A stretch of 64,000 nucleotides of DNA from the NCBI GenBank assembly GCA_016280955.1, contig JAEEHV010000042.1:57551-121550 (forward strand), read 5' to 3'. Positions within the stretch are counted from its first letter, which is position 1, and every line of letters starts with the position of its first letter. The translations under genes were made by a program, and so were the position numbers. The notes under the pieces are model-generated. The model searched no databases, was not told where the DNA came from, and worked only from the letters and a program-made list of their open reading frames with translations. The stretch comes from Candidatus Gastranaerophilales bacterium. GTDB lineage: Bacteria > Cyanobacteriota > Vampirovibrionia > Gastranaerophilales > Gastranaerophilaceae. Of the stretch, positions 7,440 to 14,896 are shown piece by piece.

Positions 7440-8375
7440 ATGAATAATGATAAATCAAGAGTGTTGCGGAAATTGTCAAATGCACTTAATGCCAATGACA
7501 TGGTTTCGGCTAAAAAGATAATAGAAAAAGAAGCAAAACAACATATCCCAAAATATGAATATTACTTTTATCTGGGACTTGTATCAGATGATTATGAACA
7601 AAAACTTAAATATTATAATAAATCAATAAAAGAAAAATCTGATTTTACTGATGCATATATTAACCGTGGTTTGGTAAAAAATGAACTTGGTGACTATGAA
7701 GGTTCTATAACGGATTATAATAAAGCTATTGAGCTGGATTCCCGCTGTTCTCTTGCTTATAATAACAGGGGGTACACCAGATACAGACAGGGTGATTATA
7801 AGGGGGCATTGGCAGATTATAACAAAGCAATTCTTTTAAACCCCAAGCTTAATATTGCATTGGATAATAAAGCAAAGCTTCTTTCGGAAGTCTGTTTAAA
7901 AGATGATGAAGAATTTAGTGAAAAATATTATTTAAGCCTCGGAATACAGGAAATTAATAAGGGAAATCTCCTGGAAGGTATCAAAAATATTGACGAATCA
8001 ATAAAATATAATGATAAATTGGACGTAGCTTATTTTTATAAAGCTGTAGCATACCACAATTTAAACAATACAGAACTTGCGTATGAAAATTATACAAAAA
8101 CAATAGAACTCAATAAGAAGATGGTAGATGCATATTATAACCGAGGTCAAATTATTATGCAGGATAATCCCAAGCAGGCATTGGATGATTTTGTAACAGC
8201 TGTTGCTTTGGATCCGAAATTCATTGATGCATATTATGCAATAGCTGCGATACAGAAAAAATTGGGACATTATCAGGATGCCATAAAAAATCTTGATAAA
8301 ATTTTAGAACTTGAGCCTATGGCTGTGAATGCAAAAGCATTAAAAAAACTGATATTAACCAAGTATATAAAATAA
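7440..8375 (+). CDS. Tetratricopeptide-repeat protein
   Basis: 311 residues from ATG 7440. A TTG at 7416 with AGGAG at 10 nt is the alternative start, but a consensus -10 lies between the two, favouring 7440. No signal peptide, so probably cytoplasmic. At least six TPR units are visible, for example AYINRGLVKNELGDYEGSI, AYNNRGYTRYRQGDYKGAL and AYYNRGQIIMQ. These are spaced at about 34 residues and interrupted by a less regular block in the middle (about 140-175). It is a protein-binding scaffold with no enzymatic domain; the partner is unknown. Confidence 0.85.
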   Translation: MNNDKSRVLRKLSNALNANDMVSAKKIIEKEAKQHIPKYEYYFYLGLVSDDYEQKLKYYNKSIKEKSDFTDAYINRGLVKNELGDYEGSITDYNKAIELDSRCSLAYNNRGYTRYRQGDYKGALADYNKAILLNPKLNIALDNKAKLLSEVCLKDDEEFSEKYYLSLGIQEINKGNLLEGIKNIDESIKYNDKLDVAYFYKAVAYHNLNNTELAYENYTKTIELNKKMVDAYYNRGQIIMQDNPKQALDDFVTAVALDPKFIDAYYAIAAIQKKLGHYQDAIKNLDKILELEPMAVNAKALKKLILTKYIK

Positions 8376-8376
8376 C

Positions 8377-8406
8377 AAAACACCTCTTTTTCAAAAGAGG
8401 TGTTTT
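8377..8406. terminator. Bidirectional terminator between TPR gene and rplR
   Basis: A perfect 14-bp inverted repeat (AAAACACCTCTTTT / AAAAGAGGTGTTTT) with a T run on either strand. It starts next to the TPR stop and 19 nt after the rplR stop, so it can terminate both convergent units. Confidence 0.9.
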
Positions 8407-8424
8407 TGTTTGTTCAAAAATATA

Positions 8425-8793
8425 TTAGAACATCAAGCCGGCTTCTCTTGCTGCATCAGCGAGTGCTGCAACTCTACCGTGGTAGAGGAAACCGCCTCTG
8501 TCGAATACAACACATTCAATACCTGCTGCTTTAGCTTTCTTAGCGATAGCTTCACCAACAACTTTAGCTGCTTCGATGTTACCGCCGTGAGCTAATTTTT
8601 CTTTAAGGTCTTTGTCAACAGATGATGCTGAAGCGATTGTAACATGTTTTTCATCATCAATAAGCTGAGCATAGATGTGTTTTGTACTTCTGTAAACTGC
8701 TAAACGTGGGAATTCAGTAGTTCCTGAAAGTTTAACTCTGATAGACTGATGTCTTTTTTGTATTTTTGGTTTTCTAATTTCTTGTTTAATCAT
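8425..8793 (-). CDS. rplR: Ribosomal protein L18 (uL18)
   Basis: 122 residues, standard length. It has a basic N-terminus ([15 protein letters not shown]), [18 protein letters not shown], and the C-terminal [26 protein letters not shown], all diagnostic. It binds 5S rRNA in the central protuberance. Here it is the last gene of a three-gene unit, whereas rpsE normally follows. Shine-Dalgarno GAAGGAAA. A terminator follows. Confidence 0.97.
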   Translation of the reverse strand: MIKQEIRKPKIQKRHQSIRVKLSGTTEFPRLAVYRSTKHIYAQLIDDEKHVTIASASSVDKDLKEKLAHGGNIEAAKVVGEAIAKKAKAAGIECVVFDRGGFLYHGRVAALADAAREAGLMF

Positions 8794-8814
8794 TTTATTT
8801 CCTTCTTTCTTACT

Positions 8815-8881
8815 GCTTTAGCGGGCTAAAGCCCTTCACATGTAATATTATTTGTATGAGATCCTGAAACAAGTTCAGGAT
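8815..8881 (-). other. Two intercistronic hairpins between rplF and rplR
   Basis: The 128-nt gap holds two perfect inverted repeats: GCTTTAG-CGGG-CTAAAGC (8815-8832) and ATCCTGAA-ACAAG-TTCAGGAT (8861-8881). Neither has a T run on the coding side, so they look like RNA-processing or stability elements, or decayed palindromic repeats, rather than terminators. Confidence 0.5.
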
Positions 8882-8921
8882 AAGATATTTGTATAACTTG
8901 CAAAGCTCATTAACAACTATC

Positions 8922-9461
8922 TTACTTCTTACCGGCTTTACCGGCTTTACGTCTGATGTATTCACCTTCGTACTTAACACCTTTTCCTTTGTAAACTTCA
9001 GGAGGTCTTTTTCCTCTGATGAATGCTGCGATATCGCCGACAGCTTGCTTGTTAGAACCGCTTACTGTAATCTTTGTATTTTGCTCAACTGCAAATGTAA
9101 TTCCTGCCGGAGCTTCGATGATTACAGGGTGAGAGTAACCAAGCGCCATATTAAGGTTTTTACCTTCCATAGCTGCACGATAACCTACACCAACGATTTC
9201 AAGTTTCTTTTCAAAACCTTTTGAAACACCTGTTACGGCATTTGCAATAAGAGTTCTGAATAAACCGTGAAGAGCACCTGCTTTTCTGTCATCAGAATTC
9301 TGTTCAACGATGATTTGGTTTTCTTTTTGAGAAACTTTAACTTCATCTCTGAAAGAAACTGATTCGGTACCCTTAGGTCCTTTAACGGTAACAACATTAC
9401 CTTCTATTTTTACTTCTACCCCTGATGGGATATCAATAGGTTTTTTTCCGATACGTGACAT
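8922..9461 (-). CDS. rplF: Ribosomal protein L6 (uL6)
   Basis: 179 residues with the canonical start MSRIGKKPIDIPSGVEVKI, the VKGPKGT loop, GVGYRA, and the C-terminal RKRPPEVYKGKGVKY-type block (here GKRPPEVYKGKGVKYEGEYI) with a basic tail. It is a two-domain L6 fold in the 50S subunit near the GTPase centre. It lies 49 nt after rpsH and 128 nt before rplR. Shine-Dalgarno AAAGGAAA. Confidence 0.97.
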   Translation of the reverse strand: MSRIGKKPIDIPSGVEVKIEGNVVTVKGPKGTESVSFRDEVKVSQKENQIIVEQNSDDRKAGALHGLFRTLIANAVTGVSKGFEKKLEIVGVGYRAAMEGKNLNMALGYSHPVIIEAPAGITFAVEQNTKITVSGSNKQAVGDIAAFIRGKRPPEVYKGKGVKYEGEYIRRKAGKAGKK

Positions 9462-9510
9462 TTTTCTTTTCCTTTCTACAGGCTTTCTGTCAATGACCTG
9501 TGTTTCTTTA

Positions 9511-9906
9511 TTAATAGATATAGCAAAGAACTTCGCCGCCGAGGTTTTCTTTTCTTGCCTTACGGTCAGTTAATAAACCTTTGCTTGTTGATACGATTGC
9601 TATACCCATACCGCCCATAACCTGCGGTAAGTTTTTAGCTTTGCAGTAGCTTCTTAAACCCGGTTTTGAAACTCTCTTTAAACTTGTAATTACAGGTTTG
9701 CTGGTTTCATCATACTTTAATTCGATAACCAAAGTTTTGAAGTGTCCGTCAATTTTTTCTGAGTAGTCAGTAATATAGCCTTCTTCTTTTAAAAGTTTAG
9801 CCAAAGCTACTTTTAATTTTGAAGACGGTAATTCTACTGTCGGGTGAGAAACTACATTTGCGTTTCTGATTCTTGTTAGCATATCTGCTATCGGATCTGT
9901 GTTCAT
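9511..9906 (-). CDS. rpsH: Ribosomal protein S8 (uS8)
   Basis: 131 residues from ATG 9906, preceded by AAAGGAAA. The canonical start [17 protein letters not shown] supports this choice over an in-frame codon 39 nt upstream. The C-terminal [20 protein letters not shown] and GGEVLCYIY are diagnostic. S8 binds 16S rRNA helix 21 and in Enterobacteria represses the spc operon through an rRNA-like mRNA site. Here it is the first gene of an isolated rpsH-rplF-rplR unit with its own promoter and a leader of about 146 nt. Confidence 0.97.
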   Translation of the reverse strand: MNTDPIADMLTRIRNANVVSHPTVELPSSKLKVALAKLLKEEGYITDYSEKIDGHFKTLVIELKYDETSKPVITSLKRVSKPGLRSYCKAKNLPQVMGGMGIAIVSTSKGLLTDRKARKENLGGEVLCYIY

Positions 9907-10059
9907 ATTTTTTCCTTTACTGTTGTGGAGTAGTTTAAATATCACGGATTACAAAACGTGAGAATATTGTATTTCGGCTATTTACTTGCTCCGAGTACCC
10001 GTCACTTATTGAATTAATTTTTGCTCATTAAAAGCTTACTTCAACAGTCTGACAAGCTG

Positions 10060-10088
10060 ATATTAACACAAGCAAAGTTTTATTGCAA
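10060..10088 (-). promoter_or_regulatory. Promoter of the rpsH-rplF-rplR unit
   Basis: Reading the minus strand: TTGCAA (10088-10083), a 17-nt spacer and TAATAT (10065-10060). The predicted start near 10053 gives a leader of about 146 nt before the rpsH ATG. In that leader TCACG/CGTGA and AGCTT/AAGCT pairs are visible, so it may be structured. Confidence 0.65.
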
Positions 10089-10104
10089 CAACATTTTTAT
10101 ATTA

Positions 10105-10133
10105 TTGCACTATTTTTCAAATTTATATATAAT
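10105..10133 (+). promoter_or_regulatory. Promoter of the membrane pyrophosphatase gene
   Basis: TTGCAC (10105-10110), a 17-nt spacer and TATAAT (10128-10133). The predicted start near 10140 gives a 35-nt leader with AAAAGGAGAG before the ATG at 10175. Confidence 0.75.
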
Positions 10134-10174
10134 TGGTTATGTAATAGTGTTTTTACGTTTAAAAAGGAGAGATT

Positions 10175-12607
10175 ATGCTTAAAAAAATGTTTAAGTCATT
10201 AAGCTTAGCTGTTATGGCTATGTTTATGGCAATTCCTGCTTTTGCGGGAGAAGCCTCTCTGGAAGTTCCAAATATCTTGCAGGAAAGCAAGGATAGTTAC
10301 GATTTACTTGTCAAAGGTTTAATTGTATCTGTTTTTGGTGTGCTGTGGGGTTTATGGGCATACAGAAGGGTAAAGAAAATTGAAGTACACGAAAAAATGG
10401 CAGCGGTAGGTGATACAATTTTTGAAACTTGTAAAACATATCTTGTTCAGCAGGGTAAATTTTTACTTGGTTTGGAAATTTTAATCGGCTTATGTATTGC
10501 ATACTATTTCTGGCATTTGCAAAGTATGCCTTTGAAATCCGTTTTAATCATTTTGGGCTGGTCTGTATTGGGTATATTAGGCTCATATTTGGTTGCATGG
10601 TTCGGAATCAGAATGAATACACTGGCAAACTCAAGAACTGCATTTACAGCACTTAAAGGAAATCCTTTAAATATTTTAAACATACCTTTAAAAGCAGGTA
10701 TGAGTATAGGTGTTTTACTTGTATCTATAGAGTTAATTATGATGCTTGTAATTTTACTGTTTGTTCCGGGAAAACTTGCAGGTGCTTGTTTTATCGGTTT
10801 CGCTATCGGTGAATCACTCGGTGCATCAGCACTTCGTGTTGCTGGCGGTATATTTACAAAAATTGCGGATATAGGTTCTGATTTGATGAAAATTCAATTT
10901 GGTATCAAAGAAGATGATCCGCGTAACCCCGGTGTTATTGCAGACTGTACGGGTGACAATGCCGGTGATTCAATCGGACCGACTGCTGATGGCTTTGAAA
11001 CGTACGGTGTAACGGGTGTTGCTCTTGTAAGCTTCATTCTGTTAGGTGTGTTCCATGAATATCAGGTTCAACTGCTTGCGTGGATTTTCACAATGAGATT
11101 CCTGATGATTATTACTTCGGTTGTTGCATACTATATCAACGGCTGGATAACAGCAATTTATGCAAAATCTGCTAAGAAATTTGATTTTGAAGCACCGCTT
11201 ACAAATCTTGTGTGGATAACTTCCGTTTTATCCATTGCTATGACATTTGGTGTAAGCAATTACTTACTGAAGGATTTGCCTAATAATTTATGGCTTGTTC
11301 TTTCAATAATTATTTCCTGCGGTACATTAGGTGCTGCATTAATTCCTGAAGCAACTAAGGTATTTACATCTCCGAAGGCAAAACACACTCACGAAGTTGT
11401 TGTTGCTTCAAAAGAAGGCGGTGCATCATTGACAATACTTTCAGGTATTGTATCCGGTAACTTCTCAGGTTTCTGGATTGGCTCAATCGTTGTATTACTG
11501 ATGGGACTTGCTTACTTTGCAAGTTTGCATATTCCTGAAAGTGTAATGGATTATCCTTCAGTATTTGCATTTGGTCTGGTTGCATTCGGCTTCCTGGGTA
11601 TGGGACCTGTTACAATTGCTGTTGATTCATACGGTCCTGTTACTGATAATGCTCAGTCTGTTTATGAATTGTCATTAATAGAAGAAGTTCCGAATGTAGC
11701 TGAAGGCATTGAAAAATACTATGGTTTTAAGCCGGATTTTGAAAATGCAAAAACATATCTTGAAGAAAACGACGGTGCAGGAAATACGTTCAAAGCTACA
11801 TCTAAACCGGTTCTTATTGGTACGGCTGTTGTCGGTGCAACTACAATGATTTTCTCACTGATACTTGTAATTAAAGAAACTCTGAAAGAATTGGCACTTA
11901 ATACATCACCGGAATTAATATTAAACATATTGAATCCATATACAATACTTGGATTTATAGCCGGCGGTGCCGTTATTTACTGGTTCTCGGGAGCTTCAAT
12001 GCAGGCTGTAACAACAGGTGCCTACAGAGCTGTTGAATACATTAAAGACAATATCAAGTTAGGCGAGGCTGATGAAAAAAGTGCAAATATAGCAAATTCA
12101 AAAGAAGTTGTTAAGATTTGTACACAGTATGCGCAAAAGGGTATGTATAATATCTTTATCGCACTTTTTGCATTTGCACTTTCATTTGCTTGCTTATCAG
12201 CACCAGTTGGCAGTGATTGGTATCCGGTATCATTCTTCATAAGTTACCTGATTGCAATTGCAGTATTTGGTTTGTTCCAGGCTGTATTTATGGCAAATGC
12301 CGGCGGATGCTGGGATAACGCAAAGAAAATTGTTGAAGTTGATATGGCAGAAAAAGGAACACCGCTTCATGAAGCAACCGTTGTTGGTGATACAGTTGGT
12401 GATCCGTTCAAGGATACTTCATCTGTTGCAATGAACCCGATAATCAAGTTTACTACTTTATTCGGTTTGTTGGCTATGGAAATCGCAATTGCTCCCGCAT
12501 TTAAACAAAATGCAAAAATTTGCGGTGTAGTATTCTTAATAATTGCACTGATTTTTGTAATTCGTTCTTTCTACGGAATGAGAATTCCGAATAAGGATGA
12601 AAAATAA
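10175..12607 (+). CDS. hppA: Membrane-bound ion-translocating pyrophosphatase
   Basis: 810 residues, longer than most (about 660-770), with an N-terminal signal-like segment (to AFAGE) and about 16 hydrophobic helices. The pyrophosphate-binding core is readable: a K-x-AD-G-SDL block, EDDPRNPGVIADCTGDNAGD, DSYGPVTDNAQ, and GGCWDNAKK with VVGDTVGDPFKDT near the C-terminus. The enzyme couples PPi hydrolysis to H+ or Na+ export. At the site that separates K+-dependent (GNTTAA) from K+-independent (GNTTKA) enzymes, this protein reads GNTFKA, so Lys is present and K+ independence is predicted. Ion specificity is unclear because the surrounding sequence is divergent. Confidence 0.92.
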   Translation: MLKKMFKSLSLAVMAMFMAIPAFAGEASLEVPNILQESKDSYDLLVKGLIVSVFGVLWGLWAYRRVKKIEVHEKMAAVGDTIFETCKTYLVQQGKFLLGLEILIGLCIAYYFWHLQSMPLKSVLIILGWSVLGILGSYLVAWFGIRMNTLANSRTAFTALKGNPLNILNIPLKAGMSIGVLLVSIELIMMLVILLFVPGKLAGACFIGFAIGESLGASALRVAGGIFTKIADIGSDLMKIQFGIKEDDPRNPGVIADCTGDNAGDSIGPTADGFETYGVTGVALVSFILLGVFHEYQVQLLAWIFTMRFLMIITSVVAYYINGWITAIYAKSAKKFDFEAPLTNLVWITSVLSIAMTFGVSNYLLKDLPNNLWLVLSIIISCGTLGAALIPEATKVFTSPKAKHTHEVVVASKEGGASLTILSGIVSGNFSGFWIGSIVVLLMGLAYFASLHIPESVMDYPSVFAFGLVAFGFLGMGPVTIAVDSYGPVTDNAQSVYELSLIEEVPNVAEGIEKYYGFKPDFENAKTYLEENDGAGNTFKATSKPVLIGTAVVGATTMIFSLILVIKETLKELALNTSPELILNILNPYTILGFIAGGAVIYWFSGASMQAVTTGAYRAVEYIKDNIKLGEADEKSANIANSKEVVKICTQYAQKGMYNIFIALFAFALSFACLSAPVGSDWYPVSFFISYLIAIAVFGLFQAVFMANAGGCWDNAKKIVEVDMAEKGTPLHEATVVGDTVGDPFKDTSSVAMNPIIKFTTLFGLLAMEIAIAPAFKQNAKICGVVFLIIALIFVIRSFYGMRIPNKDEK

Positions 12608-12625
12608 TTAAAAGGTGAAAAATAG

Positions 12626-12661
12626 AAACAGGATGTTCAATTTTGAACATCCTGTTTTTTT
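12626..12661. terminator. Terminator between hppA and aroH
   Basis: A perfect 15-bp stem (AAACAGGATGTTCAA / TTGAACATCCTGTTT) followed by T on the plus strand. It lies between convergent hppA and aroH and can serve hppA; the minus-strand tail is A/T-mixed. Confidence 0.93.
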
Positions 12662-12676
12662 ATAGTTTTAAAATAC

Positions 12677-13027
12677 TTATTTTCTTAAATCAGCGGCACC
12701 TTCTAAATATACAAATTCAGGTTCAAAGGTTTCCGAACAGTTTACTACAATCAAAACCCTTAAGCACTTCGCCAATCCGGTAGGAACTGCCATTTCATTA
12801 AGGCACATCATTGGAACATCTTTCCATTTCAGATTAATTCTTGCATATTTAGCAGGAAAATCCGCATTCAAATCTTTTGTTACAGTAAAAATTGTGTGGG
12901 ATATTGAATCTAATTCAATATTATTTCTTTCCATCATTGCATTAAGCAGCTTAATTGTAGCTGCTCCGATTGCTTCCGGAGTATTTTCTTCAACGGTAAT
13001 TGCTCCTCTGATACCTTTTGTAATCAT
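12677..13027 (-). CDS. aroH: Chorismate mutase, AroH class
   Basis: 116 residues, the usual length of monofunctional AroH enzymes found in Bacillus and cyanobacteria. Recognisable blocks are the N-terminal TKGIRGAITVEENTPEAI, the SISHTIFTVTKDLNADFPAKYAR segment, and VPMMCLNEMAVPTGLAKCLRVLI. The enzyme converts chorismate to prephenate for Phe/Tyr synthesis as a trimer, with active sites between subunits. The Arg of RGAIT, the Arg of YAR and the Cys/Glu of MCLNE match expected active-site positions. Shine-Dalgarno AAGGAGAG. Monocistronic, convergent with hppA. Confidence 0.95.
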   Translation of the reverse strand: MITKGIRGAITVEENTPEAIGAATIKLLNAMMERNNIELDSISHTIFTVTKDLNADFPAKYARINLKWKDVPMMCLNEMAVPTGLAKCLRVLIVVNCSETFEPEFVYLEGAADLRK

Positions 13028-13091
13028 TAGTCTCTCCTTCTGTATAATTATAGTTTAATCATACTATTTTTATATTAAAAGTGCAAAGAAT

Positions 13092-14672
13092 TTATGCATC
13101 CATTTCTCTGTGGTGTTCAAAGTCATATACACCCGGGAACGCATCAACACCTGTTGCTTTTTTAGTTACATAATACTGTATTTTCGGAATAAATGTTGAA
13201 AGGAATGCAGCCGCAACAACGAAACCAGCCGCAAAGTTAATTCCATTATACATTATATTATTATTCTTGATTGTATCAAGCAGCTTCTTATCAACCTTTC
13301 CGCCTTTTGCAGCTTTGCAGATTGTTTCTATGTACTGCTCCATTTGTGCCTTCAATTTGTATAACTTCTTATTGGAAACAAATCTGAACTCGTCGTTATA
13401 AGCACCGCCTTCAAATTCAAATTCCGAACGAATCGGTTTGCCGTTAGGTTTCTTGCCGATTACTTTTCCTTTACCGCCGGTAAATTCTGAGAATACGTTA
13501 TTGAGCAGTTTAGTACTATTAATTTCAGCCTTGTTGTATGCATCAAATACCTGTTGTTTAGTTAAGACGGCTTTGCCTTGTCTTTCCGGCTGTAATTTAG
13601 CCATTTCTCTTGCTCTTTCAAGAACATCTTTATCCTTGATATGTTTTTCAAGTTCTTCAAGTGTAATAACTTCAAGCGGTTTCTTGTTCATCAATTTTGA
13701 TAAACCGCTGAGTTTTTGAGTTTCGAATGTTATTCCGTCATCAATTTTGACTTCAGACATTGGTTTTCCGAGTATTGCATTTCTGAATTCTTCAACGCTG
13801 ATACCATCTTTATGATTATTCATAAATTCTTCTAAGTGATTGTTAAGAATGTTAGCTGTATTCGGATTTAACCTTGATGCTTTTCCGCTTTCAAGGTAAT
13901 TGAGCACATTGCCTACATGACCGCTTGCCCACATATAGAAGTAGATTGAACCTATATCTCTGATTGCAATCTCCCTTCTTTCTTCTTTGCTTCTTGCATT
14001 GTACATTCTGCCTGTAACAATACCGCAGTCACTTGAGAGAAGTTTACCTGCATTTGTATTTTCAATAATATTGGTAAATCCGTTAATTGCAGACATTCCG
14101 ACACCGCCCTTGAACGTAACTGCATTTGTATTTTGCGGTTTATTTTGTTCTTTTTGCTGAGCCTTTCTTTCGTGTCTGAGCTTTTTGGTAAGACCCTGAT
14201 TTAACTTAGGAACAACCATACCAATAAACAGGTTAACCAAAACAATGCTGGTTAATACTTTTGAACTCTTTATCCAGGCAACCTGTGTAGGTGTAAACTT
14301 CTTAGGCAGCATTTTGTTCATAAAGTTTTCAAACGGAGTACGCAAAACTTTATCTGTGCCGACATCAAAGTTTTTGCCCTGTGATTTCAAAATCTTAGCA
14401 ATAATTTTATCACCGAGCCAGTTAAGCGACATTACACCGCACAACCAGGTGATAGAGCCCATGATTTCTTCTATAAATCTCTCTCTTGCTTCGTCCCATT
14501 TACCTCTTTTGTATGCCTGATATGTTCTTCCGGATACAACACAAGCTTCCAATGCAATTACCGGCGCAAGTGCATCTGCTTTCGTCATTCTTGTAATGAA
14601 TCTTGCAATGTTTTTATTTACGCCTTTAAATGAGGTATTCGGACTTGTGCTATTTATATTTATGTTGTTCAA
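13092..14672 (-). CDS. Membrane protein with internal duplication, paralogue of the gene at 45020
   Basis: About 526 residues if started at the TTG at 14672, which has AAAGG at good spacing; an in-frame TTG at 14726 would add 18 residues. The N-terminus (MNNININSTSPNTSFKG) carries the FKG motif, and a second copy (VTFKGG) lies near mid-protein. The two halves repeat a pattern: small hydrophobic stretch, VSGR-x-Y or VTGR-MY, a charged R/E-rich helix, then a hydrophobic helix (ITWLCGVMSLNWLG; IYFYMWASGHVG). A C-terminal hydrophobic segment precedes TGVDAFPG. The gene at 45020 has the same plan. Function unknown; membrane-associated by hydrophobicity. Confidence 0.7.
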   Translation of the reverse strand: MNNININSTSPNTSFKGVNKNIARFITRMTKADALAPVIALEACVVSGRTYQAYKRGKWDEARERFIEEIMGSITWLCGVMSLNWLGDKIIAKILKSQGKNFDVGTDKVLRTPFENFMNKMLPKKFTPTQVAWIKSSKVLTSIVLVNLFIGMVVPKLNQGLTKKLRHERKAQQKEQNKPQNTNAVTFKGGVGMSAINGFTNIIENTNAGKLLSSDCGIVTGRMYNARSKEERREIAIRDIGSIYFYMWASGHVGNVLNYLESGKASRLNPNTANILNNHLEEFMNNHKDGISVEEFRNAILGKPMSEVKIDDGITFETQKLSGLSKLMNKKPLEVITLEELEKHIKDKDVLERAREMAKLQPERQGKAVLTKQQVFDAYNKAEINSTKLLNNVFSEFTGGKGKVIGKKPNGKPIRSEFEFEGGAYNDEFRFVSNKKLYKLKAQMEQYIETICKAAKGGKVDKKLLDTIKNNNIMYNGINFAAGFVVAAAFLSTFIPKIQYYVTKKATGVDAFPGVYDFEHHREMDA

Positions 14673-14720
14673 AACATAACCTTTCAATACATTCGGGCTA
14701 ATAAGATTAAAGCATGTGAA

Positions 14721-14850
14721 TATCAAAATTTGCCAGTGATTTGGAAAATCTTTACAAAAATATACAAAAATATTTTACAACTTATTATAAATTAAGTGTA
14801 AATTTTTGTAACAATTTAACAGAAAACTTAAAGTTTTATCAAAATTTGCC
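14721..14850. repeat. 14-bp direct repeat in a divergent intergenic region
   Basis: TATCAAAATTTGCC occurs at 14721-14734 and again at 14837-14850, same strand, 116 nt apart. The interval lies between the divergent genes starting at 14672 and 14897. It could be a paired binding site; a chance AT-rich match is possible. Confidence 0.45.
14806..14816. promoter_or_regulatory. TTGTAACAATT motif upstream of the calpain-like gene
   Basis: An 11-bp motif identical to 29182-29192, and inverted relative to 29119-29129, upstream of the 1502-residue protein gene. It lies 80 nt before the ATG at 14897. Candidate shared operator. Confidence 0.4.
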
Positions 14851-14896
14851 GATATCTAAAATAAGTTTTTTAATAAAAAATAGAGGAGTTGAACTT

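Noticed and set aside
14741..14896. 52-residue N-terminal extension of the calpain-like protein
   Set aside because: No Shine-Dalgarno for the early ATG; AT-rich low-complexity coding; a proper Shine-Dalgarno precedes the ATG at 14897.
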